A DNA stretch of 64,000 nucleotides. Origin: CAZSHG01 sp964606695 [NCBI: uncultured bacterium]. Its GTDB lineage: Bacteria > UBP14 > UBA6098. Of the stretch, positions 1 to 7,544 are shown in pieces (positions within the stretch are counted from its first letter, which is position 1; every line of letters begins with the position of its first letter). Position numbers and translations under genes: made by a program. Location: assembly GCA_964606695.1 (NCBI GenBank), contig CAZSHG010000001.1:62001-126000 (forward strand). The letters run 5' to 3'. The notes under the pieces were generated by a model. That model searched no databases, was not told the DNA's origin, and saw only the letters and a list, made by a program, of their open reading frames with translations.

Positions 1-23
1 TTCAATTTGACCTCATATTTATT

Positions 24-94
24 CTGGGGTGGGAGGATTCGAACCTCCGATAACGGGTCCAAAGCCCGTTGGCTTGCCACTTGCCGACACCCCA
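24..94 (-). tRNA. tRNA-Gln (anticodon UUG)
   Basis: Read on the minus strand this folds as a complete cloverleaf: acceptor stem TGGGGTG/CACCCCA, a five-pair anticodon stem ACGGG/CCCGT with loop CTTTGGA giving anticodon TTG, and a T arm GGAGG/CCTCC with loop TTCGAAT. The weak U1-A72 pair and G73 are glutamine identity features in known bacterial tRNA-Gln. The 3' CCA is not encoded and must be added by a nucleotidyltransferase. Confidence 0.96.
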
Positions 95-135
95 TCGATT
101 AGTTGAAGATGCGGCTGATTGCTAACACCCTTAAA

Positions 136-987
136 TCAATTATCCAGTTTTATTGGCGTAACAACTTCGCACCACATATCATTGAACTTATCCAGCGCAA
201 TTTGCGCGGTTTCGATATTTTCAAAAAATCCAAACAAAGCACTACCACTCCCGGTTAAAGCCGCGTGTAGTGCTCCATTCGAGATAAGCCTATCCAATAT
301 CCTTTTTGCCGCCGGATAATCATCAAAAAACACGGTTTGCAGGTCGTTACCTATCCTGCAGGCCTTCAATGCGGAATCCGGCAGGCGTAAACGTGAAATA
401 ATATTCTCCCTGCCGCCTTTTGTCAAGCCTTTTTTGGCGATATTATATGCCCGCGCGGTGGACATACCATAAAGCGGTTTGACAAGGAGAAAAGCGTAAT
501 CTTTATCGACATCGATATCCCGAACTATTTCGCCCCTGCCCGTAATCAAACTCGAACCGCTTCCGAAAAAGAACGGGACGTCACTGCCGACGATTCCCCC
601 GATTTTGGCGAGGGTGGCACTATCCAGATCGAGATTGTAAATATCTCGAAGCCCCATTAATACCGTAGCCGCGTCGGAACTGCCTCCGCCGAGCCCGCTC
701 TGGACGGGAATTCTCTTCCCTAAGTGAATTCCGGCACCCAATTCCGAACCGACAACCTGACATAAGGCCGCCCAGACTTTGGCAACCGTATTGCTTTCAT
801 CGAGTGGCAGAGAAGGATCGTTGGAAGATAATGCGAGACCGGAATCCGTTTTTTCGATATCGATTCGGTCGAAAAGCGAAACGGCCTGGACTATCGACCA
901 GATGTCGGTGTAACCGTCGGGACGTTCGCCAACAAGGCGTAAGCATAAATTAACTTTAGCGGGCGCTTTGAGACTCAGGCTTTTCAT
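136..987 (-). CDS. ispE: 4-diphosphocytidyl-2-C-methyl-D-erythritol kinase
   Basis: A GHMP-family kinase of the MEP isoprenoid pathway, phosphorylating the 2-hydroxyl of CDP-methylerythritol with ATP in the cytosol. The 283-residue length is normal. The N-terminal APAKVNLCL segment carries the active-site Lys11, the glycine-rich ATP loop PVQSGLGGGSSDAA lies at residues 94-107, and the catalytic Asp is in SDVPFFF near residue 136. The C-terminal GHMP motif LTGSGSALFG is present. It is divergent from the LolA-like gene across a 90-bp gap. No Shine-Dalgarno precedes the ATG; a -10 hexamer sits only 6 nt upstream. With ispA at 5.9 kb it shows that isoprenoids are made by the MEP route. Confidence 0.96.
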   Translation of the reverse strand: MKSLSLKAPAKVNLCLRLVGERPDGYTDIWSIVQAVSLFDRIDIEKTDSGLALSSNDPSLPLDESNTVAKVWAALCQVVGSELGAGIHLGKRIPVQSGLGGGSSDAATVLMGLRDIYNLDLDSATLAKIGGIVGSDVPFFFGSGSSLITGRGEIVRDIDVDKDYAFLLVKPLYGMSTARAYNIAKKGLTKGGRENIISRLRLPDSALKACRIGNDLQTVFFDDYPAAKRILDRLISNGALHAALTGSGSALFGFFENIETAQIALDKFNDMWCEVVTPIKLDN

Positions 988-993
988 ACGTAT

Positions 994-1021
994 AATATAT
1001 ATTGAGAACTCGCGATTTCAA
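994..1021 (-). promoter_or_regulatory. ispE promoter, leaderless type
   Basis: On the minus strand there is TTGAAA (1021-1016), a 16-nt spacer, and TATATT (999-994). The -10 ends 6 nt before the ispE ATG, so a transcription start at the usual 6-7 nt distance falls on the A of ATG. No purine-rich ribosome binding site lies between. Confidence 0.7.
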
Positions 1022-1042
1022 GTGAATTAGCTTCGAGTTTGC

Positions 1043-1071
1043 TTGCGATAAATCCTCAGTTGAGTTATATT
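1043..1071 (+). promoter_or_regulatory. promoter of LolA-like gene, leaderless type
   Basis: TTGCGA (1043-1048), a 17-nt spacer and TATATT (1066-1071), followed after 6 nt by the ATG at 1078. As for the divergent ispE promoter, the predicted transcript would begin at or next to the start codon. Confidence 0.6.
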
Positions 1072-1077
1072 GGAATT

Positions 1078-1635
1078 ATGAAAAAACTTATCTCGATATT
1101 ATTAATTATCCTCACATGCTTCCCAGGTTTCGAGGAGCGAATAATCGAAACCTGGGAAGAAAGAGATTTCTTTTCCGCAGATATCACCCGTCTCGATATC
1201 ACGCCTATCGACACGGTTACCGATACCGGGAATTTCATTCTGGCGAACCAGAATTTCCTTTTCGATACGGAAACCGAGTTAATCGCGTTCGCCAACGACA
1301 CGCTTTACACCTATTCACAGGGCTCGGATGTCGGAGTCAAATCACCGGTCGAGGAATTCGTTTACGCCGATATAAGTGTTCTCATCAGTCGATTACGAGA
1401 AGATTTCGAGTTAGGATATATCCCCTCCGATAGCGGTTTATCTGTAGTCGGCAATGGCGGCAAAGGCAATGTTGTTCGTTTCAGAGCTATTCTCGACGAT
1501 GATTTTCTGCCCGAGAGAGTTTCCTGGGTCGATATTTTCGATAACGAGGTAGTCTTGATCTTCGACAACATATCGACTGAAAACAAAGACGCGAAAATCA
1601 AACCTCCGCAGGGAATAGAATTTATTCTGGAGTAA
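1078..1635 (+). CDS. LolA-like periplasmic lipoprotein-carrier protein
   Basis: A 185-residue protein starting with a signal peptide (Lys-Lys then a hydrophobic run of about 15 residues). The mature part reads as a LolA/LppC-type half-barrel: strands such as GNFILANQNFLFDTE and LIAFANDTLYTYS correspond to the membrane-lipid-like G-x-F/W-x-Y and I-x-D-G-x-x-L-x-x-Y pattern of LolA, and a C-terminal VSWVDIFDNEVVLIFDNI strand pair follows. LolA ferries lipoproteins across the periplasm. The upstream in-frame start at 1039 would place residues before the signal peptide and lies ahead of the promoter, so ATG 1078 is preferred. It sits 6 nt upstream of kdsB, so both genes probably belong to one envelope operon. 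Sequence similarity to LolA is weak; other outer-membrane-associated proteins of this fold are possible. Confidence 0.6.
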   Translation: MKKLISILLIILTCFPGFEERIIETWEERDFFSADITRLDITPIDTVTDTGNFILANQNFLFDTETELIAFANDTLYTYSQGSDVGVKSPVEEFVYADISVLISRLREDFELGYIPSDSGLSVVGNGGKGNVVRFRAILDDDFLPERVSWVDIFDNEVVLIFDNISTENKDAKIKPPQGIEFILE

Positions 1636-1641
1636 TAACTC

Positions 1642-2403
1642 ATGAGTATCCTGGCGGTCATTCCCGCACGATATAATTCCACACGCTTACCGGGCAAGGC
1701 TATCGTAGATATCGCCGACAAGCCGATGATTCAATGGGTTTGGGAAGCAGTAACCGCATCACATGCCATAGATACCGTTTTTTTAGCGACGGACGATGAC
1801 CGCATTCGGAAGGTAGCGGTAGATTTCGGCGCGAATGTCGTAATGACATCGGCGGATTGTGCCAGCGGCACGGAAAGGGTATGCGAGGTCATCGGTCAAA
1901 TCCCTCATGCCGAACAGAACGAATGGGTAATCAACATCCAGGGAGACGAACCGCTGATCGAACCTCCAATCCTGGATAAATTCGTCTATTCACTCGAAAA
2001 CACGGAAGCCCCTATGGCGACAATCATCGCGGAGTGCGAGAATACTGAAATCTCAGATCCCGCTACGGTAAAAGTGGTTATCGACAGGAATTCCAATGCA
2101 CTCTATTTTTCCCGAAGCGCAATACCTCATTTCACGGGAGATATCCCGCCGCGGCTCTATAAACATATCGGAATCTACGCTTACCGTCCCGGGTTTCTAA
2201 CCGAATTTCGCCGTTTACAACCGTCTCCCCTCGAACTTGCGGAAAAACTCGAACAACTCCGCGCCCTGGAAAACGGCTACGATATACATTGTATCAATAT
2301 ACCCGAAACGAAAAAACTTATAGGGGTCGATACCGAACCCGACCTGGAAAAAATCCGCTCTATATTGCAAAATCCGGGCGCCGAGCACGACCCCCACAAC
2401 TAA
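1642..2403 (+). CDS. kdsB: 3-deoxy-manno-octulosonate cytidylyltransferase
   Basis: Activates Kdo with CTP to CMP-Kdo, the donor for the inner core of lipopolysaccharide, in the cytosol. The nucleotidyltransferase signature PARYNSTRLPGK is at residues 8-19, the ASGTER segment at 74-79, and QGDEPLI at 100-106, all typical of KdsB. Length 253 is standard. Its presence is direct evidence of a Kdo-containing outer membrane. It follows the LolA-like gene by 6 nt with a GGAG ribosome site overlapping that gene's stop. Confidence 0.96.
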   Translation: MSILAVIPARYNSTRLPGKAIVDIADKPMIQWVWEAVTASHAIDTVFLATDDDRIRKVAVDFGANVVMTSADCASGTERVCEVIGQIPHAEQNEWVINIQGDEPLIEPPILDKFVYSLENTEAPMATIIAECENTEISDPATVKVVIDRNSNALYFSRSAIPHFTGDIPPRLYKHIGIYAYRPGFLTEFRRLQPSPLELAEKLEQLRALENGYDIHCINIPETKKLIGVDTEPDLEKIRSILQNPGAEHDPHN

Positions 2404-2475
2404 ACGACCTATGATTTCATTCAACATCACCAGACCTCCCCGAATATCTCACCTCAACCACAACCGGGTCGTGCA

Positions 2476-2570
2476 GGGCAAATCGTTTCCCCGTAGAGAT
2501 CTTAAATACTTTGAGTATAGTTCAATACGACATAAATAGAAACAATTCAAAAGGTAGCGCCGATTTGCCC
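2476..2570. repeat. 10-bp inverted repeat GGGCAAATCG/CGATTTGCCC
   Basis: GGGCAAATCG at 2476-2485 is exactly complementary to CGATTTGCCC at 2561-2570, with 75 bases between. A short GC hairpin (CGCCTTCGGCG) follows at once. The 234-bp gap between kdsB and the next gene otherwise holds a likely promoter: TATAAT near 2595 with a TTG-rich region upstream. The same stem core recurs at 62.96 kb. Confidence 0.55.
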
Positions 2571-2637
2571 GCCTTCGGCGAAGACCATATTATTATAATG
2601 TAACCGCCGAAGGCCGGCGCCCGGAAAGCCGCGAATT

Positions 2638-3891
2638 ATGAGAAAATTCCTATTAATCCTGACGATCTCCACCACTATACTTTTCGCCCAGATCGATTCC
2701 GTCCGTTTTTTCGCGTATCAGATACAGATGCTCGACGAACCGGGCGCGATAGATTCCATAGTAGAATCGAGATACGATATGGTCATCCTCGAACCTACTC
2801 GCACGGAACGGGGGATGGAGGATTTCGACGCACGCGGTATGGTCGCAACGATAGAATCCTCACCGGGAAGTTATCTGGAAAATAAAATTACTCTCGCCTA
2901 TATCGATATCGGCGAAGCGGAGGACTGGCGATACTACTGGGAACCCTGGTGGGTGCCGCCAACAGAAACGGAACCCGGAATACCGGATTTTATGGTAACA
3001 GCCGATCCAGACGGTTGGGAGGGAAATTATCCGGTGGCTTATTGGGACATTAGATGGCAAAATATAATGGTCAATGACGATTCGAGTATGCTCCGTAGGA
3101 TCATCGCGGACGGATTCGACGGTATCTATATTGATTGGGTAGAGGCTTACGACGAAACAAGTGTATTAGCACGAGCCGATAGTCTCGGTATAGATGCGGA
3201 AAGTGAGATGATAAATTTCATCCGGTCGATCAGAGATACAGCACAGTTACTCGACCCGGATTTCATTTTGGTAGCTCAAAATGGAGCCGACCTCAAAGAC
3301 GGCCATCCCGAATATTTCGATATCATCGATGGCATCGCGCAGGAGGACCTTTCTTTTTACGGCGAGGCCGACGTCGATTGGGGCGATCCCCTCGGCGGAG
3401 ATATTCCGCAGGATTCGGAATATCAAACTTACCTGCTCGGCCTTCTCGACGATTATCTTGCGCACGATATCCCGGTTTTCACCGTAGATTACTGCCTGAT
3501 ACCAGCAAACATAGATTCCGCTTATAATTTCGCCATCTCCCACGGTTATATCCCCTTCGTTTCGCAGACCTCCCTTTCCCGCCTTCCGAACTATTACCCT
3601 CCAGGTTATACCCAAATTTATGAATCGATAAGGTTTCCGAACAGGCAAAAAATATTCGCGCATCCGAATCCCTTTAATTCAACCGTTCGAATATCTGTTC
3701 CGGGCGATAATTTCGATAATCCAGCTATCGAAATTTACGATTTATTCGGAAAAATAATCGCCCGCCTTTCGATAAAAAATAACTCCATGGAATTAACCTG
3801 GCATCCCGATAACAACGTTGGGTCGGGGTTGTATTTAATCAAAACTCCCTCATCGCCCACCTTCCAGGGAAAGATAATTTATCTGAAATAA
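2638..3891 (+). CDS. secreted GH114-like glycoside hydrolase with C-terminal sorting domain
   Basis: A 417-residue exported protein. A signal peptide covers residues 1-18. Residues 20-330 have the TIM-barrel pattern of the TM1410/glycoside hydrolase family 114 group: strand motif YIDIGEAEDWR near 88-98, and GFDGIYIDWVEAY at 159-171 whose Asp residues are the likely catalytic acids; GH114 members cleave galactosaminogalactan-type polymers. Residues from about 340 form a type IX-like C-terminal sorting domain: HPNPFNSTV, a YDLFGK beta-turn, GSGLYLIK, and a final KIIYLK. Its substrate cannot be read from sequence. It stands alone between kdsB and a molybdopterin gene. The C-terminal domain predicts transport through the outer membrane and surface anchoring or release. 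Confidence 0.78.
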   Translation: MRKFLLILTISTTILFAQIDSVRFFAYQIQMLDEPGAIDSIVESRYDMVILEPTRTERGMEDFDARGMVATIESSPGSYLENKITLAYIDIGEAEDWRYYWEPWWVPPTETEPGIPDFMVTADPDGWEGNYPVAYWDIRWQNIMVNDDSSMLRRIIADGFDGIYIDWVEAYDETSVLARADSLGIDAESEMINFIRSIRDTAQLLDPDFILVAQNGADLKDGHPEYFDIIDGIAQEDLSFYGEADVDWGDPLGGDIPQDSEYQTYLLGLLDDYLAHDIPVFTVDYCLIPANIDSAYNFAISHGYIPFVSQTSLSRLPNYYPPGYTQIYESIRFPNRQKIFAHPNPFNSTVRISVPGDNFDNPAIEIYDLFGKIIARLSIKNNSMELTWHPDNNVGSGLYLIKTPSSPTFQGKIIYLK

Positions 3892-3895
3892 CATA

Positions 3896-3923
3896 TTGAC
3901 TTTATTCGCTATATCTTTATACT
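3896..3923 (+). promoter_or_regulatory. promoter of molybdopterin-protein gene
   Basis: TTGACT (3896-3901), a 16-nt spacer and TATACT (3918-3923). The -10 lies only 3 nt before the first ATG (3927), so transcription should start at about 3930 and translation at the next in-frame ATG (3942), giving a leader near 12 nt without a Shine-Dalgarno sequence. Confidence 0.65.
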
Positions 3924-3941
3924 CGAATGCATGATTATTCG

Positions 3942-4640
3942 ATGTATAATATCATTCTTATTATAGCCATGATAGTTCAATGCGTATCTTGCAAGGACGT
4001 CGAGAAAGGTGAAAAAGAAGAAATGAGTAAACTCAAACAGATGAATACCCCAATTTTCTGGGCGGAAGGCCATCCGGGAAAACTGGAAAGAGAAAATTGG
4101 GAAATAAAAGTAACCGGATTATGCGATAATCCCCGTATTTTCACCTGGGACTATTTGATGAGTATGCCAAAAAGTTACGCCGACGCTCGCCTCACCAGTG
4201 TTACCAGATGGTCTGTCGGCGGCAAATGGAGCGGCGTTAAGCTATCCGACATATTTGATGCAGTCGGCGCCAGCCCGGATGTGAAATACGTTCGATTTTG
4301 GTCCTATCGAAAGATCTACGACACAAGCATCCCAATCGAAATAGCTCGTAAAGAACTAACTCTGCTGGCATGGGAATTCGACGGCGAATACCTGACCGAG
4401 AACTACGGCGGTCCGGTGCGGGCATTCGTGCCATATTTATGGGGATATAAATCCGCTAAAAGCGTTGTTAAAATCGAGTTGATGGATCACTATGTCCCCG
4501 GATATTGGGAAAAGAGAGGTTATTCTGACGAAGCCCATATCGAAGCCGGCAATATCCTGGATGTCAACACTGGCAAACGCCGTCCGATACCCTCGGGCGA
4601 AGTTAGGGAGTTCCTGGACGAGAAACCCGATTCCCAATAG
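3942..4640 (+). CDS. sulfite-oxidase-family molybdopterin-binding lipoprotein, Mo-cysteine replaced
   Basis: A 232-residue single-domain member of the oxidoreductase molybdopterin-binding family (YedY/MsrP and sulfite oxidase relatives). The first 17 residues form a lipoprotein-type signal ending VSC. The body shows the family landmarks: an N-terminal EVTGLCDNP-like strand, SVTRWSVGGKWSGV, a following KLSDIFD helix, GGPVRAFVPYLWGYKSAKSV, and a C-terminal GYWEKRGYS. Relatives carry Cys directly before VTRWS as the molybdenum ligand; here the codon is AGT (Ser). The protein may therefore bind the cofactor differently or have lost redox activity. The in-frame ATG at 3927 lies too close to the -10 to be transcribed. 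It is followed 3 nt later by arsC. Confidence 0.75.
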   Translation: MYNIILIIAMIVQCVSCKDVEKGEKEEMSKLKQMNTPIFWAEGHPGKLERENWEIKVTGLCDNPRIFTWDYLMSMPKSYADARLTSVTRWSVGGKWSGVKLSDIFDAVGASPDVKYVRFWSYRKIYDTSIPIEIARKELTLLAWEFDGEYLTENYGGPVRAFVPYLWGYKSAKSVVKIELMDHYVPGYWEKRGYSDEAHIEAGNILDVNTGKRRPIPSGEVREFLDEKPDSQ

Positions 4641-4643
4641 GAT

Positions 4644-5057
4644 ATGAAAATGAAAGTTTTATTTTTATGCACCGGAAATTCCGCTCGTAGCCAGATGGCA
4701 GAAGCTATCCTGCGAGACCGCGCTGGAGATAGATTTTACGTGCGAAGCGCCGGAATCCAACCGACGGAAGTTAAACCAATGGCAATTAGAGTCCTCCGTG
4801 AGAAGAATATCGATACATTGGATCTTCAATCGGAGCATATCGAAAAATATATCGAGGACGATTTCGATTACGTAATTACATTATGCGATCACGCGGCGGA
4901 AAACTGCCCGATATTCCCCGGCGACGCAACCCGTTTGCACTGGGGATTAGAAGATCCCGCTGAAATCGAAGATCCAGTTCTGCGATTGAGAAAATTCAGG
5001 GAAATAAGAGATAAAATCGGGGAAAGAATCGACCACTGGCTCGCCGAAAGCGATTAA
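4644..5057 (+). CDS. arsC: arsenate reductase, LMW-phosphatase type
   Basis: A 137-residue thioredoxin-coupled ArsC, which reduces arsenate to arsenite through a cysteine cascade. The phosphatase P-loop CTGNSARS is at residues 9-16 (nucleophile Cys9), and the two resolving cysteines stand in LCDHAAENCP (Cys81, Cys88); these separate ArsC from ordinary low-molecular-weight tyrosine phosphatases. The catalytic Asp is in GLEDPAE. It follows the molybdopterin gene by 3 nt and overlaps the convergent ispA stop by 4 bp. No arsR or arsenite pump is next to it in the window. A second ATG at 4650 is equally possible. Confidence 0.92.
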   Translation: MKMKVLFLCTGNSARSQMAEAILRDRAGDRFYVRSAGIQPTEVKPMAIRVLREKNIDTLDLQSEHIEKYIEDDFDYVITLCDHAAENCPIFPGDATRLHWGLEDPAEIEDPVLRLRKFREIRDKIGERIDHWLAESD

Positions 5058-5914
5058 TAGGAACGTTCCAGGATAAAATCGGCAATAGTATTGAATGCGG
5101 AATTGTCCTTATCCGGCGGCAACGCTTTTTTGGCCTGGTCTATTAAATCTCTTGCTATCTCGCGGCTCTTCTCGACTCCATAAATCGCCGGATATGTTGT
5201 CTTCTGCCGTTCCTGGTCAGACCCGACCGGCTTGCCCAACTCCTCCTGATCCGCGACGATATCCAGAATATCATCAACAACCTGGAATGCCAGCCCCATT
5301 TTGCGTCCGTATTGCGTAATCGCCATCAAATCCCGTTTCGAAGCGTCCGCCATAATAGCGCCTACTCGAAGACTTGCGGTTAATAGAATGGCCGTTTTTT
5401 TTAGATGGATTTTCTCGACCATTTCCGGCGTAGGCGTTCTTCCCTCGGCCTCCAGGTCATAAACCTGGCCCCCGACAAGTCCTCCCGTCCCAATTGCCTT
5501 AGCGACGTCGGAGATAATTTCAATACGCCCGCCCATCGCGAGAAATTCAAAAGCCATAGCGTGAAGCGCGTCGCCGGCAAGAATCGCCATAGCGTCGCCG
5601 AAAACAACGTGATTGGTCGGTTTCCCGCGTCTTAATTCGTCGTTGTCCATGCTCGGTAAATCATCGTGAATAAGACTATAAGTGTGAATCAATTCCAATC
5701 CACAGGCGGGAGCGTAAATAACGTCCTGATCGCCGCCCGCCCATCTATATGCCAATACCGCCAGAACCGGCCTTAACCGTTTGCCGCCCGCAAAAACCGA
5801 ATATCTCATCGCGCGGTGAAGTTCTACTGGCTCCAGATCCTCTCCGGGCATAAGGCGATACAACCACTCTTCGACTTTTTCGGCTTCTTTTTTCAGGATT
5901 TCGGATGCATCCAT
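5054..5914 (-). CDS. ispA: polyprenyl (farnesyl/geranylgeranyl) diphosphate synthase
   Basis: Condenses isopentenyl diphosphate with allylic diphosphates to give C15-C20 prenyl diphosphates. The first aspartate-rich motif DDLPSMD starts at residue 84 and the second DDILD at 214-218; GGKRLRP at 43-49 binds the diphosphate. Length 286 matches bacterial IspA. The two-residue insertion (DDLPSMD rather than DDxxD) is of the bacterial FPP/GGPP type II arrangement. A strong GAGGAG ribosome site lies before ATG 5914. Product chain length cannot be fixed from sequence, but IspA is the usual call. It pairs functionally with ispE nearby. Confidence 0.92.
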   Translation of the reverse strand: MDASEILKKEAEKVEEWLYRLMPGEDLEPVELHRAMRYSVFAGGKRLRPVLAVLAYRWAGGDQDVIYAPACGLELIHTYSLIHDDLPSMDNDELRRGKPTNHVVFGDAMAILAGDALHAMAFEFLAMGGRIEIISDVAKAIGTGGLVGGQVYDLEAEGRTPTPEMVEKIHLKKTAILLTASLRVGAIMADASKRDLMAITQYGRKMGLAFQVVDDILDIVADQEELGKPVGSDQERQKTTYPAIYGVEKSREIARDLIDQAKKALPPDKDNSAFNTIADFILERSY

Positions 5915-6001
5915 TTTCTTCTCCTCACGAATTCAATATATAATATCCTGGGAAATGAGCAAGACAAATCGCAAAATAACATCGATTAAAAATAGCCCCT
6001 G

Positions 6002-6029
6002 TTGACATTTAATTCCCCGCGACTATAAT
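6002..6029 (+). promoter_or_regulatory. hypE promoter (near-leaderless)
   Basis: TTGACA (6002-6007), 16-nt spacer, TATAAT (6024-6029): a consensus sigma-70 promoter. A start site at about 6036 leaves a leader of only about 3 nt before ATG 6039, and no Shine-Dalgarno is present. Confidence 0.8.
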
Positions 6030-6038
6030 AAGATGATT

Positions 6039-7052
6039 ATGAGATATAAAAAACACGACAGAATCAGACTCATCGACGGCGAAGGCGGCAGAGCGACATC
6101 CCGGCTGGTAAGGGAGCTATTTCTCGAAAAATTCGATAACCCGTTACTCGCCAAACTCAACGATTCTGCGGTCTGTGATATCGAATCGAACCGAATTGCG
6201 TTTACCACGGACGGTTTCGTTATCGATCCGCTGGAATTCCCCGGCGGAGACATCGGCAAGCTGGCGATATGCGGCACGGTTAATGATCTCGCGACTTCCG
6301 GCGCGAAACCCGTGATGCTGTCAGCTTCCTTTATATTAGAAGAAGGCCTCGAAATCGACCTTCTCGAAAGGGTCGTGAAATCGATGGCGAAAACTGCCGC
6401 GGAAGCCGATGTCAAAATAGCCTGCGGCGACACCAAGGTCGTCCAGAAAGGCAAAGGCGATGGGATTTATATCACTACGACCGGCGTGGGCGTCCTACCG
6501 GTAAACCTGACAATCGAACCGTCGCGAATCCGCCCGGGCGACTCCATTATCGTCAGCGGGCCGATAGCCCAACACGCATCCGCAATAATAGCTCTCCGCG
6601 AAGGCCTGAAAGCCGCCCCGCCTATTGAAAGCGACTGCGCGCCCCTGGGCAAAATGGTTCAGAACGCACTCGAAGACGTCCCCGAAATCCACGCCATGCG
6701 CGACCCCACCAGAGGCGGCCTGGGCGGTATCATCCTCGAACTGGCTACCCAGTCGGGCACTAAAATAATCCTCGAAGAAACAGAAATCCCTATCGAAAAT
6801 AGAATTCACAACCTATGCGAACTCTACGGCTACGAACCGCTCTCCATGGCCTGCGAAGGTAGAATGGTGTTCATTCTGCCTGCCGATTCGGCAAGCGAAA
6901 TGCTAAAATCTTTGCGTGAAAGCCCTTACGGCAAAAGCGCGAAAATTATCGGGCATGTCGAAAAGGGCGAAGGCGTGACACTCGAAACAAAATCCGGCGG
7001 CAGACGCAAGCTGGTTCCCCCGGAAGGTTCCCCTCTGCCGAGGATTTGCTAA
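6039..7052 (+). CDS. hypE: hydrogenase expression/formation protein HypE
   Basis: HypE dehydrates a C-terminal thiocarbamoyl cysteine to thiocyanate, supplying cyanide ligands for the iron of [NiFe] hydrogenases. The AIRS/PurM fold is visible: DGEGGRA near the N-terminus, FTTDGFVIDPLEFPGGDIGKLAICGTVNDLAT for ATP binding, DPTRGGLGG in the second domain. The protein ends exactly in PRIC, the diagnostic tail with the reactive cysteine. ATG 6039 is chosen over ATG 6033 because the -10 ends at 6029. No other hyp genes or hydrogenase subunits are in the window, so the cluster is scattered or lies elsewhere. The next gene encodes an exported ferredoxin 3 nt downstream. Confidence 0.95.
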   Translation: MRYKKHDRIRLIDGEGGRATSRLVRELFLEKFDNPLLAKLNDSAVCDIESNRIAFTTDGFVIDPLEFPGGDIGKLAICGTVNDLATSGAKPVMLSASFILEEGLEIDLLERVVKSMAKTAAEADVKIACGDTKVVQKGKGDGIYITTTGVGVLPVNLTIEPSRIRPGDSIIVSGPIAQHASAIIALREGLKAAPPIESDCAPLGKMVQNALEDVPEIHAMRDPTRGGLGGIILELATQSGTKIILEETEIPIENRIHNLCELYGYEPLSMACEGRMVFILPADSASEMLKSLRESPYGKSAKIIGHVEKGEGVTLETKSGGRRKLVPPEGSPLPRIC

Positions 7053-7055
7053 ATT

Positions 7056-7544
7056 ATGAAAAAACAAATCATAATATGGTTGATAGTCATTTTAATAGGC
7101 TTTGCAAACGCACACAGTCCTATTTCATATTTCAAAATCGACCACGATAAATGTATCGGTTGCGGGAAATGTGTTATCCATTGCCCTGTCGATGCCATCG
7201 AATTGATAGATGGCAAGGCCGTTATCGATGCCGACAAATGCATCAAATGTGGGATGTGCTACAAAATTTGCCCCATAGATGCCATCGATCCAGTTTACCA
7301 GAGTGACACCACCACTACCAGAGTCGATTCGGTCGGAACCGACAGTCCAACGGGAAAAAACCCCTCCATTGGTCCAGTTACAACCAATTCCTGTTATGGT
7401 TGCACTCAAATATGCCCGGCAAATACTATCCAGATAGACGATATAAAAGACATCGATCTGATAAAATGCTTGCTTTATGGTAATTCCATCCTTAACTGTC
7501 CATCGCAAATCATAATACGCTCTTCTGCCGAAAAGGATAGCTGA
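7056..7544 (+). CDS. exported 2[4Fe-4S] ferredoxin-like protein with degenerate second domain
   Basis: A 162-residue protein with an N-terminal signal peptide (about residues 1-19, cleavage near ANAH). Residues 30-78 are a classical dicluster domain: Cys33/36/39/43-Pro and Cys62/65/68/72-Pro. After an acid/Thr-rich linker (80-108) a second dicluster-like domain is eroded: Cys113, Cys116, Cys120-Pro, then Cys138 and Cys148-Pro only, so ligand positions are missing (for example Thr110, Tyr141, Ser144). One domain should carry two clusters outside the cytoplasm, unless the N-terminal helix stays as a membrane anchor. Its stop overlaps the start of the CcdA-like gene, which suggests that the two work together in electron transfer across or at the membrane. 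Confidence 0.75.
   Translation: MKKQIIIWLIVILIGFANAHSPISYFKIDHDKCIGCGKCVIHCPVDAIELIDGKAVIDADKCIKCGMCYKICPIDAIDPVYQSDTTTTRVDSVGTDSPTGKNPSIGPVTTNSCYGCTQICPANTIQIDDIKDIDLIKCLLYGNSILNCPSQIIIRSSAEKDS

Noticed and set aside
1039-1077. Upstream start for the LolA-like gene
   Set aside because: It lies at the -35 box and would put 13 residues before the signal peptide.
2558-2630. GC-rich palindromic text before the GH114-like gene as terminator
   Set aside because: Stems are short (four pairs) and no T run follows. More likely a mix of a repeat and the 5' leader of the next gene.
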